This document shows, piece by piece, positions 23,001 through 29,983 of a DNA stretch of 64,000 nucleotides. The position numbers and the translations under genes were made by a program. Position 1 is the first letter of the stretch; each line of letters opens with the position of its first letter. Source of the stretch: Mytilisepta virgata (lineage: Eukaryota; Mollusca; Bivalvia; Mytilida; Mytilidae); the NCBI GenBank assembly GCA_028015205.1, contig CM051514.1:7688001-7752000 (forward strand), read 5' to 3'. A model generated the notes under the pieces. That model did no database searches, was not told the origin of the DNA, and saw only the letters and a program-made list of their open reading frames with translations.

Positions 23001-26000
23001 TTGTGGATTTACGTTTTTTAGTAAAAGTCTCATTTAACATCAAGTACAATAAACATTTTTATATGAACATACCATATGTTTTGTTCAGCTTGAGGATGGA
23101 CAGCAGGAATACGTCAAAGACCAAAACAACACTCAAATAAATCAAATGAACACTCCACTAGTTCAAAACAACACTCAGATAGATCAAATGAACAGTTACC
23201 TACTAGTTCAAAACAACACCCAAACAGATCCAATGAACACTCCACTAGTTCAAAACAACACTCAAATAGATCAAATGAACAGTACACTAGTTCAAAACAA
23301 CACTCAAACAGATCCAATGAACACTCCACTAGTTCAAAACAACACTCAAATAGATCAAATGAACAGTATACTAGTTCAAAACAACACTCAAACAGATCCA
23401 ATGAACACTCCACTAGTTCAAAACAACACTCAAATAGATCAAATGAACAGTACACTAGTTCAAAACAACACTCAAACAGATCCAATGAACACTCCACTAG
23501 TTCAAAACAACACTAAAATAGATCAAATGAACAGTACACTAGTTCAAAACAACACTCAAACAGATCCAATGAACACTCCACTAGTTCAAAACAACACTCA
23601 AATAGATCAAATGAACAGTACACTAGTTCAAAACAACACACAAACAGATCCAATGAACACTCCACTAGTTCAAAACAACACTCAAATAGATCAAATGAAC
23701 AGTACACTAGTTCAAAACAACACTCAAATAGATCAAATGAACACTCCACTAGTTCAAAACAACACTCAAATAGATCAAATGAACAGTACACTAGTTCAAA
23801 ACAACACTCAAACAGATCCAATGAACACTCCACTAGTTCAAAACAACACTCAAATAGATCAAATGAACAGTACACTAGTTCAAAACAACACTCAAACAGA
23901 TCCAATGAACACTCCACTAGTTCAAAACAACACTCAAATAGATCAAATGAACAGTACACTAGTTCAAAACAACACTCAAACAGATCCAATGAACACTCCA
24001 CTAGTTCAAAACAACACTCAAATAGATCAAATGAACAGTACACTAGTTCAAAACAACACTCAAACAGATCCAATGAACACTCCACTAGTTCAAAACAACA
24101 CTCAAGTAGATCAAATGAACAGTGCACTAGTTCAAAACAACACTCAAACAGATCCAATGAACACTCCACTAGTTCAAAACAACACTCAAATAGATCAAAT
24201 GAACAGTACACTAGTTCAAAACAACACTCAAACAGATCCAATGAACACTCCACTAGTTCAAAACAACACTCAAATAGATCAAATGAACAGTACACTAGTT
24301 CAAAACAACACTCAAACAGATCCAATGAACACTCCACTAGTTCAAAACAACACTCAAATAGATCAAATGAACAGTACACTAGTTCAAAACAACACTCAAA
24401 CAGATCCAATGAACACTCCACTAGTTCAAAACAACACTCAAATAGATCAAATGAACAGTACACTAGTTCAAAACAACACTCAAACAGATCCAATGAACAC
24501 TCCACTAGTTCAAAACAATACTCAAATAGATCAAATTAACAGTACACTAGTTCAAAACAACACTCAAACAGATCCAATGAACACTCCACTAGTTCAAAAC
24601 AACACTAAAATAGATCAAATGAACAGTACACTAGTTCAAAACAACACTCAAATAGATTAAAACAGGTCTCCTCTATACCAGCCCTCCGCTAGATCAAAAG
24701 ACTTAAAAAGTATCGCTTTTGTATTCTTCACTTTATCCACAGGGTTTATGGGTAATCATCTTTTCCTTTATTGTCGGTGGTTCTCTTCGGTTACTCCGGC
24801 TTCCTCCACCAATAAAAACTGGCCCCCGCGAAATAGCCAAATGTCCTGAAAACGTCGCGATCTGGTGTATAAAAGACAACATCTTTCGTTATAAACCAAC
24901 ACAGTGTGAAAACTTACATGCTGACCCTTTGGTTTGTTAAGCACATTGTCAGCACATTTGGCTATTTTGCGGCGGCCAGTTTTTGTTGGCGGAGGAAACC
25001 GGAGTTTCCGGAGAGAACCACCGACCTTCGGTAGGAAATTTGGCAATCCTTGTGAAATAATATTGGAGTCGAACACACCCAGCCATAGGTGAGATTCGAA
25101 CTCACAACCTCAGTGTTGACAGGCTAGTGATCATTAGTAGTTATGACGAACTACCTAGACAACTCGGCCACCGAGGGCCCCTGACCCTTTGGTAAAACTG
25201 TTCAAAGTGTGATGGTAGCTGCAGTTCAGATAGCTACTAATTATAGTCATTGTCAGCTACTAGAGATAACATTTGGTGGGCCTTTCAAAATGAAATGGCT
25301 TGCTACTGTTCCCATAGCTGCTGGTCAGAAACTGTGTTTCCTTTAGACAAGCAAATGCAAGATATGCTTTTTTTGCCTAACAAAACAGCATTCTAATGTC
25401 ACATAACGGCAGAATAAAAATTACTTATTTGAAATCTTTTGTCTAATAAGTCACCAATTATTCCCAAGGTATAATAAATATTCTGTGATACCGGTTCGGG
25501 TCACTAAGAGCTCAGTCCGACTAATACCAGTTCCGGGCACTAAGAGCTCAGTCCGACTAATACCGGTTCGGGGCACTAAGAGCACAGTCCCGACTAATAC
25601 CAGTTCGGGGCACTAAGAGCTCAGTCCGACTAATACCGGTTCGGGGAACTAAGAGCACAGTCCCGACTAATACCGGTTCGGGGCACTAAGAGCACAGTCC
25701 GACTAATACCGGTTCGGGCACAAAGAGCTCAGTCCGACTAATTTAATATTAAAGACATGGATCATAAAACATGGTGAAAATCCTTGTCACATGCCCGAGG
25801 GGGGATATTGGTCAGGAATTTTGCCATATATTATACAATTCTTAAGATTATCATATATTTCACCATATTCTTGAAAATGGATTCACATATGACATGTATG
25901 AAATTATTCATTTATTACTTCATCAATATTTGGTATATTAAAGGTAAACGTAGATAATACCGAATTAGAGGTACTATAAAGGGTATCCATGCAATACACG

Positions 26001-26343
26001 TTGAGATTGATAAAGAGTAAGCGTGATAGGGGAGCAACAGCAGGAACCTTATAGAAAATGCAGAAAGACCGTATTTAGTACTAAATATATGATAAAGGCA
26101 AATAATTATCGCTTTGATGTTTTCGACTTTTACAGATGTGGAGCCAAAAGTATGATACCAGTCTGTAACATGATAAATCCAGAAACCAACTCTACATATA
26201 CAGAATTTGATTCAGATATTGTTCTAATTATGACAAAAGTAGAATGGCCTCTAGCATATTATGTAGCTGTTCTCGTTGGAATATTTCTTTTCACAAAGAT
26301 TATATGGTACATTGCAATGAGGAGAAGAAAGTCTGATGAATGA
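1883..26343 (+). CDS. ABCG-family half-transporter with degenerate signature and H-loop motifs (13 exons, 637 codons)
   Basis: This is a complete ABC-transporter half-molecule of subfamily G: N-terminal nucleotide-binding domain, linker, then six membrane segments. Coding exons are 1883-2021, 5288-5454, 6070-6175, 7624-7709, 11101-11262, 11827-11920, 13332-13410, 14367-14763, 19532-19589, 20588-20802, 21663-21750, 22711-22825 and 26136-26343. All junctions are GT-AG and keep phase. Walker A is GPKGSGKS (44-51), the Q-loop glutamine is Q86 in YVQARDLFLPTLTV, and Walker B plus catalytic Glu is VLIIDE (162-167). The signature, normally LSGGE, is LPPAV (142-146). The D-loop region is EPITDLD, and the H-loop reads SLRACPS with Ala201 where His is expected. 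The post-NBD motif GYNPMDYLLELL and the membrane-domain motif FPKEIKVINKER are typical of ABCG. The last loop has cysteines and an NST glycosylation sequon (587-589). Length matches the family (about 600-680). Substrate is unknown. It probably needs an ABCG partner with intact motifs. Confidence 0.9.
2866..3110 (-). mobile_element. 3' tail of a mussel reverse-transcriptase retroelement, inverted
   Basis: Read on the minus strand it carries CTTACCCTTCCGGAGCAC followed by the ACCCCCG...TTGGTGGGGTCC block. The same tail follows the RT coding remnant at 8313-8771 and recurs at 38050-38270. No RT coding remains here; it is a 5'-truncated copy. Confidence 0.65.
3944..4025. repeat. 42-bp tandem duplication
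   Basis: Two near-identical copies of a unit beginning ATCAATATTTATCACGAACA, ending in TATCATG, directly adjacent. Confidence 0.7.
4091..4215. repeat. A-rich low-complexity tract
   Basis: Runs of A broken by single C, G or GC. It gives an apparent lysine-rich open frame that has no coding value. Confidence 0.8.
5288..5454 (+). CDS. ABCG exon 2: rest of Walker A through the Q-loop
   Basis: Acceptor TATGCAG|GT and donor AAG|GTTAGT. Encodes residues 47-102, including GSGKS of Walker A and the Q-loop block YVQARDLFLPTLTVKETL, which closely follows the ABCG consensus with Gln86 conserved. Confidence 0.9.
6070..6175 (+). CDS. ABCG exon 3: helical subdomain
   Basis: Acceptor TTGCAG|TTTGCC and donor TTCA|GTAAGC. 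Encodes FAARLRLPPS... to HLEMYLDF (103-137), corresponding to the ABCG segment after the Q-loop (FxAxLRLPxxV, then the VIxxLxL helix). Confidence 0.88.
6239..6532. mobile_element. PIF/Harbinger-like MITE in ABCG intron 3
   Basis: Ends are inverted (GGGAGCAACCAT at left; ATGGTTGCTC at right) and flanked by TAA at 6236-6238 and 6533-6535, the TWA duplication used by PIF/Harbinger transposons. G-rich and C-rich blocks sit just inside the ends. No coding capacity. Related to the larger element at 26664-28220 with ends GGGAACAACCAT. Confidence 0.65.
7624..7709 (+). CDS. ABCG exon 4: degenerate signature and Walker B
   Basis: Acceptor AATTCAG|CGG and donor GAT|GTAAGT. Residues 138-166, ending exactly on the Walker B aspartate (VLIID). 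The position of the signature LSGGE is occupied by LPPAV, followed by a recognisable KKKLSIACEML in place of RKRxSIxxEL. The segment between the helical subdomain and the signature is also a few residues shorter than usual. Confidence 0.88.
7745..9045 (+). pseudogene. Reverse-transcriptase retroelement relic (YIDD type), 5'-truncated and frameshifted
   Basis: Inserted in sense orientation in ABCG intron 4. Recognisable RT pieces are NYCETSYSTSGVNQMWILKN (about 7785), EDEITNMLDFLIDNIFAEFG (about 8098), GLIFQQTIGIPM, then after an apparent one-base deletion near 8174 the frame shifts and continues to HYIDDVLSLNNDQF (about 8297), YDKRDDFNFPIVNFPF and GKFYGRHHELIDHYN (to 8771). The block near 7850-8000 is also broken. 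The tail to about 9045 carries CTTACCCTTCCGGAGCACCT. The YIDD motif and overall order resemble Penelope-like/related RTs common in bivalves and cnidarians; the exact clade is inference. It is a dead copy. Confidence 0.75.
9089..9330. mobile_element. Short inverted-repeat (MITE/foldback) element, 242 bp
   Basis: A perfect 24-bp inverted terminal repeat (9089-9112 and 9307-9330, beginning AATCTAATTAAAATTAGATC). Homology between the arms extends about another 30 bp inward (GATCTAACAACA block), interrupted on the right by about 17 unrelated bases. No coding capacity. The flanks both contain TTAATCT, which may be the target duplication. Confidence 0.65.
9401..9629. repeat. 41-bp tandem repeat, about 5.6 copies
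   Basis: Unit starts CACAAGATAAAGTGCCTTGC and ends near GGTTAAA; first copies at 9401 and 9442. Copies are diverged by several substitutions. Confidence 0.75.
9821..10007. repeat. 33-bp tandem repeat, about 5.7 copies
   Basis: Unit AAGACGAGAATGGCTGTTAA plus 13 bases; copies start at 9821, 9854, 9887, 9920, 9953 and 9986. The period is a multiple of three, so frames stay open on both strands (repeated NKTRMAVKLFS); this is a by-product, not a gene. Confidence 0.8.
10058..10240. mobile_element. GGGCCCAGTTGTTC inverted-repeat MITE, copy 1
   Basis: Left end GGGCCCAGTTGTTCAAAAGT, right end ACAACTGGGCCCT. Internal blocks (TTTTGCATGGACACACAAAG, TAACCCATCAGAAAA) are shared with copies at 30757-30954, 34878-35074 and 63100-63298. 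Non-coding. Confidence 0.75.
10663..11074 (+). repeat. Mussel dispersed repeat (two fragments) abutting ABCG exon 5
   Basis: The block from CCAAAGATACTAATATTAGA to ACCATGTGCAATACAAGG (10663-10870), then a second block with GACGACTGGGTTGGCGAATA (about 10955-11074). The same blocks occur at 39036-39250 and 39317-39490 and inverted at 30131-30352. The short open frame here (GEYPRGPRIHHAEASSQE) is repeat sequence, also present at 39317. Confidence 0.7.
11101..11262 (+). CDS. ABCG exon 5: D-loop and H-loop region
   Basis: Acceptor TTACAG|GAA and donor CAT|GTGAGT. 54 codons in phase 0. It begins with the catalytic glutamate (EPITDLD in place of EPTSGLD) and contains VISLRACPSGIYQ where ABCG proteins have the H-loop (VxxxIHQPSxxI). 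The aspartate closing the D-loop (LD) is kept and the H-loop histidine is not. The acceptor lies about 27 bases after the end of a dispersed repeat fragment. Confidence 0.85.
11827..11920 (+). CDS. ABCG exon 6: post-NBD strand and GYNP motif
   Basis: Acceptor ATTGTAG|ACA and donor CTTT|GTATGT. Encodes TAFYGTSAQCENFLQQLG then PPPKGYNPMDYL (221-251). This is the classic ABCG stretch (YYG...CxxxxPxxxNPADFxL) directly after the NBD. Confidence 0.9.
12061..12187. repeat. Foldback hairpin, about 127 bp
   Basis: In ABCG intron 6. The left arm (ATTAGATATCGCTTGATATC...) pairs with the right arm ending ...AACATCAAGAGGTTTCTAAT over about 50 bases with a short loop near 12117-12135 (AAATGAGCCTTTGGCGAG). 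Confidence 0.65.
13120..13300. repeat. Mussel dispersed repeat fragment, copy A
   Basis: Contains CTCTCCTTAGATGTTTCGGC, CTTTTCGTCAT and TTTGCATCAAAACTG in the same order as the copy at about 36905-37085. It resembles an abundant Mytilus repeat I recognise from memory. Confidence 0.55.
13332..13410 (+). CDS. ABCG exon 7: NBD-TMD linker, first part
   Basis: Acceptor TTGCAG|TAG and donor GAAG|GTAAAG. Short exon encoding ELLNEDCMDDTVPIQDKI then IEAAYRR. In ABCG proteins this follows the NPADFxLDxI block. Confidence 0.82.
13761..13892. repeat. Foldback MITE, 132 bp
   Basis: Two arms of about 50 bp (13761-13810 and 13843-13892) that are inverted copies with few mismatches, ends AAATAATTCACG/CGTGAATTATTT. 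It lies in ABCG intron 7. Confidence 0.65.
14367..14763 (+). CDS. ABCG exon 8: linker and first membrane helix
   Basis: Longest coding exon (residues 279-410). Acceptor TTTCAG|GAAC and donor TTA|GTAAGT. It opens with a charged linker and continues with FCNQFLALFWRNFVNARR, the connecting-helix motif, then the first hydrophobic helix (ILFPISVIQNLYILVICILV). Confidence 0.9.
15664..17010 (+). mobile_element. AGCTCACC-family mollusc repeat, copy 1
   Basis: Begins AGCTCACCTGACCCGAAGGG, continues into a (GTCCGTC)n microsatellite (15709-15780), contains two diverged internal duplications (AACTCCTCCAACACCATAAG at 15799 and a relative at 16299), and ends GGTGAGCGATTCAGGCTCCT...GAGCCTCTTG. The same architecture recurs at 26366-28941 and, inverted and truncated, at about 54820-55087. 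No coding capacity. Confidence 0.7.
17862..19357 (+). mobile_element. Probable solo LTR, 1.5 kb
   Basis: Ends TGTAACGG...CGCTACA (TGTA/TACA inverted tips) flanked by GTAC at 17858-17861 and 19358-19361. It contains a promoter-like array: TGAGTCA at 18276, TTACGTCA at 18284, TATAAATAG at 18320 and TGACTCA at 18516, with AATAAA at about 18674. No second LTR or internal coding region is seen. TG...CA ends plus a 4-bp duplication fit a Ty3/Gypsy-type LTR; the length is large and the 4-bp duplication is palindromic, so the boundaries are not proven. Confidence 0.5.
18276..18328 (+). promoter_or_regulatory. LTR-type promoter: AP-1, CRE-like and TATA motifs
   Basis: TGAGTCA (18276-18282, AP-1 consensus), TTACGTCA (18284-18291, ATF/CRE half) and TATAAATAG (18320-18328) in the order and spacing of a compact RNA polymerase II promoter, inside the solo LTR candidate. 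Orientation is the same as the ABCG gene. Confidence 0.45.
19532..19589 (+). CDS. ABCG exon 9: second membrane helix
   Basis: Acceptor TTTTCAG|TTTTTC and donor ACAT|GTAAGT. 19 codons: FFFTVVQWAFFALLDGILT, matching the ABCG TM2 pattern. It lies 174 bases downstream of a probable solo LTR. Confidence 0.85.
19872..20144. mobile_element. CTTAAGGGGGTAC inverted-repeat MITE, 273 bp
   Basis: Exact 13-bp inverted ends (19872-19884, 20132-20144) with similar bases extending inward (CCGACAC / GGTGTTC). Flanked by TA on both sides, as for Tc1/mariner-type insertions. In ABCG intron 9. Confidence 0.65.
20220..20520. repeat. Probable SINE-like mollusc repeat fragment
   Basis: Starts with TTGATTGATTTTTGCTTGCTTAACGTCC-type sequence, a block I recognise from bivalve repeats, and runs to a GGTTGAGGTCCCGTGATTCA stretch close to ABCG exon 10. 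Boundaries are unclear. Confidence 0.35.
20588..20802 (+). CDS. ABCG exon 10: FPxE...ER motif and third/fourth helices
   Basis: Acceptor ATTGCAG|TTCC and donor CACAG|GTAATA. Begins FPKEIKVINKERKYNHYRLS, the intracellular loop signature of ABCG membrane domains, followed by LSEIPLAVLQPFVYLSVIYW and a further hydrophobic segment. Confidence 0.9.
21663..21750 (+). CDS. ABCG exon 11: fifth membrane helix, first half
   Basis: Acceptor TTTACAG|AGT and donor TGGG|GTAAAA. Encodes SIGMFIGAALRPPWTVTI then VPLGLLSMMLW. The SxGxxIGA block is typical of this position in ABCG proteins. Confidence 0.86.
22324..22678. mobile_element. CACAGGCAAAA inverted-repeat element with ACATGTG-rich interior
   Basis: Ends CACAGGCAAAA...TTTTGCCTGTG flanked by TA, consistent with Tc1/mariner-type target duplication. 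The interior is dominated by permutations of CACATGTG, ACGCATGTG and GTGACA, many of them palindromic. Its right end is 32 bases upstream of ABCG exon 12. Confidence 0.65.
22711..22825 (+). CDS. ABCG exon 12: re-entrant/extracellular entry region
   Basis: Acceptor CATTAAG|GAGG and donor TCAA|GTAAGA. Encodes GGAFNTPPTWFRWGRFAS then FFFYGLNAFIYLEF, matching the usual ABCG GGFxxxxxxIPxWxxWxxxxSxxxYxxxxLxxxEF. An inverted-repeat element ends only 30 bases upstream of the acceptor. Confidence 0.86.
23101..24660. repeat. 42-bp minisatellite organised as an 84-bp higher-order dimer (about 37 monomers)
   Basis: Intronic array between ABCG exons 12 and 13. Two alternating monomer types: one with ACTCAAACAGATCCAATGAA, the other with ACTCAAATAGATCAAATGAA, each continuing into a shared CACTAGTTCAAAACAAC. 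Copies are almost identical, with isolated variants (for example AAAATAGAT near 23515 and 24607, CAAGTAGAT near 24102). Because 42 is a multiple of 3 and the unit lacks stops, long frames stay open on both strands (504 codons on +, up to 330 on -). The + frame does not join exon 12 in phase without an early stop, so I do not treat it as coding. Confidence 0.9.
24773..24850 (+). repeat. Tail fragment of the tRNA-derived SINE, forward copy
   Basis: GGTGGTTCTCTTCGGTTACT...CCACCAATAAAAACTGG, matching the 3' half of the SINE at 44549-44825 and forming an inverted pair with the SINE at 24934-25180. Confidence 0.65.
24934..25180 (-). mobile_element. tRNA-derived SINE with perfect 13-bp target-site duplication
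   Basis: On the minus strand the head reads GGTGGCCGAG... (A-box like) and GTTGTGAGTTCGAATCTCAC (B-box like), followed by the body shared with 44549-44825. The element is bracketed by identical CTGACCCTTTGGT at 24921-24933 and 25181-25193, direct evidence of retroposition. It lies in ABCG intron 12. Confidence 0.8.
25490..25741. repeat. 36/37-bp tandem repeat, about 7 copies
   Basis: Unit ACCGGTTCGGGGCACTAAGA followed by GC(T/A)CAGTCCGACTAAT. Length differs by one base between copies (CCGAC versus CCCGAC). Confidence 0.8.
26136..26343 (+). CDS. ABCG exon 13: large extracellular loop, last helix and stop
   Basis: Acceptor TTTACAG|ATG, stop TGA at 26341-26343. Encodes a Cys-containing loop (C570, C579) with an NST glycosylation site, then the final membrane helix (YYVAVLVGIFLFTKIIWYI) and a basic tail MRRRKSDE. 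An AGCTCACC-family repeat begins 22 bases after the stop, so most of the 3' UTR is repeat-derived. Confidence 0.88.
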
Positions 26344-26365
26344 AGATAGTAATATAGTTTTTTTT

Positions 26366-28941
26366 AGCTCACCTGTAGGGCCAGGTGAGCTATTACCATC
26401 ACTTGGCGCCCGTCGTCCGTCCTCGTAAACTTTTCTTTAAAAATCTTCTCCTCTGAAACCACTGGGCCAATTGGAATAAAATTTGGCAGCAATAGTGCTA
26501 AGGTGTTTCTCTCTCAAAAAAAATATATCCGATTACCCGGCCCGTCATCCAAGATGGCCGCCAGAGCCGAACAGATTAACATAGGACCCTATTGGAAATT
26601 TGCTTAAAGATCTTCTTGTCTGAAACCACTGGGCCAATTAGAACAAAGCAGCAATGGCCCTTAGGGAACAACCATTTAACTTTAAGGGGGGTTATGGTTT
26701 TTTATATTGGTCTGAAATTTTTTTTTCAAGGTATGGACACAATTTTATTTTTTTCCGACTACAATCATTATTTTTTTTCTTACGAAGTCGAATCAGAAAT
26801 TTTTTTTTGCAGTGTCTAGAAAGTAAAAGGTGTATTTATTCCTATGAAATCACTAGCAGTAAATAAAAATGGTATATACTATGAATTTGTTTTTATAATA
26901 AAACATTATGCATATACTTTTCATTTGTAAATTTTGTTCTGATATGTTAATGACTTTTATTTTGTTTTTGTATATTAATTCCTGAAGAAATGGAATATAA
27001 CATCATTTTCTCTGTAAGTCCCCCGCTGGTGGCCATCTGAATAAGGGATTGGCACCAAAGTAACGACACTTGGTGAGCACCTTACGAGGAACATTCAGGC
27101 CATGTTTGGTTTCAAGCAATACTGCAGTTCTGTAGATTTTTTTTTTATGCCATAGACACTTTCTGTCAAGTTTGGCTTTATTTGCAAATCCGTTTCAGAG
27201 AATTAGGAAACTTTGTAAAAACCCTTCCACAGATGCTTCCTGTCAACTTTCGTTCCATTTGGCCAAGTGGTTTCAGCGAAGATTTCTTTAAATCAGCCAA
27301 TCAGAAACAAGAATTGCCCATGGCAGCCATGCTTGTCGTCCAATCAGGACGACAAAAATAAATTTCATAAAATAATTTCCATAGATGCTTCCTATCAAGT
27401 TTGGCTGACAGTATTGGCCAAGCAGTTCCATAGAAAAAAATGTTTTTTTAATCAACCAGTGAGAGACAAGAATTGCCTATGACGGACATGTTTGTTGCCT
27501 GATCGGGACGAAATGAGGAAACTTTGTAAAGAACCCCCCATAGATGCTTCCTTTTAAGTTTCGTTACATTTGGCTAAGCGATTTCAGAGAATTTTTTTTA
27601 TATCAGCCAGTCAGAAACAATAATTGCCCATGGCGGCCATGTCTATTGTTTGATCGAGATGAAATGAGCAAATTTTATAAAGGACCTTCCATAGATGCTT
27701 CTAGCCAAGTTTTATTCCATTTAACCCAGTGGTTTCAGAGGAGAAGCTTAAAATGTGAAATGTTAACCGACGGACGCCAAGTGATGACAAAAGCTTACAT
27801 AGCCTTTGGCCAGGTGCCAGGTGAGCTAAAAAGGAACAATGCATTGATTGTCATGATTGATGCTCTTCATCTTGATGGTTAATCACTGAAATGTCAAGTA
27901 TGACTGAAAAACTAAGGAAAAATCTTTTATTATGTTCAAAATAAATCAAGTCAGGTTTGTATTAAATAATGATCTAAAGCTTTTCTTGTATTGCTTGTGA
28001 TTTTTTTAAATCAACTCTCGGATTCAATTATTTTGTTTTTGAAAAAATATATCTAAACCAGAATTTTTTTTCCATAGTTTTGTAAAACAGATTATTTTTT
28101 TTGGCTCTTGCTGCAACAGGTTATTTTTTTTCCTTGCCTTTGGAATCAGAATATTTTTTTCACAAAAAACCAGCCCCCCCACCCCCCCCCCCCCCCCTTT
28201 CAAGTTAAATGGTTGTTCCCTTAGGCGGTCCTTTTTCAAAATTGTATCTGATGATCCCACCTGTCATCCAAGATGGCCGCCAGATTTGAACATAGATTAA
28301 CATAGGACCCTATCGGAAATTAACTGAAAGATCTTCTTGTTTGAAACCACTTGGCCAATTGGAACAAAACTTAGCAGCAATGGTCCTTAGGTGGTCCTCT
28401 TTCAGATTTATATCCGATTACTCCAACCGTCATCCAAGATGTTTTCAGAGCCTAACATATTTTAACATAGTACCTTATGGCAAGTTTACTTAAAGATCTT
28501 CTTATCTGAAACCACTTGGCCAATTGGAACAAAACTTCGCAGCGATGATCCTTTGGTGGTCCTCTTTCAGAATTGTATCCGATGACCCTGCCCATCATCC
28601 AAAATTTCCGCCAAAGTCGAACATTGTTAAACATAGTACCATATTGGAAATTTACTTAAAGTTCTTCTTGTCTAAAACCACTGGCCATTTGAAAAAAAAC
28701 TTGACAGCAATGGTCCTTAGTTTGTCCTCTTTCAGAATTAAATCCGATGACCCCACCCGTCATCCAAGATGGCCGCCTGAGCCAAAAATAGTTTAACATA
28801 GGACCTAATTTGAAAAATCACTGACAGATCTTCTTGTTTGAAACTAGTGAGCCAGTTGGAACTTGACAGCCATGTTCCAGGCTGCCAGTCAAGACGGACA
28901 TAGTCCAGGTGAACGATACAGGCTCTTGTGAGCCTCTAGTT
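26366..28941 (+). mobile_element. AGCTCACC-family repeat, copy 2, split by a nested element
   Basis: Starts 22 bases after the ABCG stop codon with AGCTCACCTGTAGGGCCAGG and ends CAGGCTCTTGTGAGCCTCTA. Internal units of about 150-170 bp (each with CCAATTGGAACAAAAC and ATCCAAGATGGCCGCC) recur at 26530, 28270, 28430, 28590 and 28760. It is interrupted at a CCTTAG site by the element at 26664-28220. Confidence 0.7.
26664..28220. mobile_element. PIF/Harbinger-like non-autonomous element nested in the AGCTCACC repeat
   Basis: Inverted ends GGGAACAACCATTTAACTT / AAGTTAAATGGTTGTTCCC with TTA duplicated at 26661-26663 and 28221-28223. The undisturbed host sequence is visible in a sister unit at 28380-28405 (CAATGGTCCTTAGGTGGTCC). 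The middle (about 27000-27832) is another diverged repeat with about 140-bp internal units ending CCAGGTGAGCTAAAA. No transposase was found. Confidence 0.7.
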
Positions 28942-29837
28942 GTGATATAGAAAGATTTATAATTTATTTATAATTGCAATACGTTTTATATAAATACGAG
29001 AATCAGCACACGTTTACAAAGATTAGAACTTCTGATTGCATAAATTGAATTCGTTGATGCCAATAAATGATTTATTATACAATTGTTATATCTTCTTATC
29101 TTGTTACCTGGAATATTTTCTTCAGTTACAATTGTTTTCCATACAAAACATGTTAGACAGGGTTCAATGAGGCTGTCTTCAATGATATCCGGGCCCCGGA
29201 GGCTGAATTGTCTAGGTAACATTCTTTGTTAGACAGGGTTCCATGAGGCTGTCTTCACTGAAGTGCTATTCGAACGTACCCGGGCTGATATAGCCATGTC
29301 ATGTGGTCGGGCTAACATGGACATATCAAACCGTTGTGTTCGGAAATACGTACTTAGACAGTATATGATAAACAGATTAATAAATCGGACTAAGTATATT
29401 TCCCTCGGTCCATATTCGACCTCGGGCAATTTCTCGTCCCCAATATGGGTCTAGGGATGATAATACCTCCGATATAGATTAGGTCATGTATTAACCTATA
29501 AATATTAGATGGTATTGTTGACCTGTTCGGTTTTATGTAGAATTAAATTCCATAAATATGTTTTTATATAAGCAGCTTTAAGACACCATTATACAAATCA
29601 TATTCAGAAAATTGAAAGTACCAATTTCATTGTAGGAACTGAGGTGATGATATATTCGGGGACTTAGACAAAAAAAAAACATTTATAAACCATAATAAAT
29701 TATAAAAGAAACAAATACGTAAAAACTAACATTGGTTGCAATTTTATTGCAGTAAACACGGAAGGCTTTTAGCTTGTAGACTATTACAACATGAAACAAT
29801 TTATCAAGTCGTGTATTTTGTGAAAGATAGAAAGACA
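28942..29837. other. Region between the ABCG 3' repeat and the Cys-rich gene
   Basis: Contains a short direct duplication (GTTAGACAGGGTTC(A/C)ATGAGGC at about 29152 and 29230) and a repeat fragment near 29440-29500 (GATATAGATTAGGTCATGTA) that recurs inverted at about 50230-50270. Nothing protein-like. Confidence 0.4.
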
Positions 29838-29983
29838 TCAAACATGCCGAAGGGGTAATTGGCATTTTGGATTCTGAAAACAGTCCATGAATTTTTCTGT
29901 CTCGACTTCCACGTATGACTTGTCTTGGCATCTAAAAGGTGCTATTGTGTTGTCAGCTAGAACGCTCCGGAAGCAGGCTAGAC
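29838..29983 (-). CDS. Cys-rich gene, terminal exon
   Basis: Acceptor (minus) TTTCTAG|GTC. Encodes the end of the CPC...GLAC motif (GLACFRSVLADNTIAPFRC) and a 26-residue tail before TGA. Confidence 0.62.

Noticed and set aside
23146..24658. 504-codon + strand and 330-codon - strand open frames
   Set aside because: Both are generated by a stop-free 42-bp tandem repeat inside an intron. Joining exon 12 in phase leads quickly to a stop, and no independent gene structure is visible.
24719..25076. Open frames on both strands around 24.7-25.1 kb
   Set aside because: They fall within the inverted pair of SINE copies.
25490..25741. CRISPR-like array
   Set aside because: Head-to-tail tandem repeat without spacers in a eukaryotic genome.
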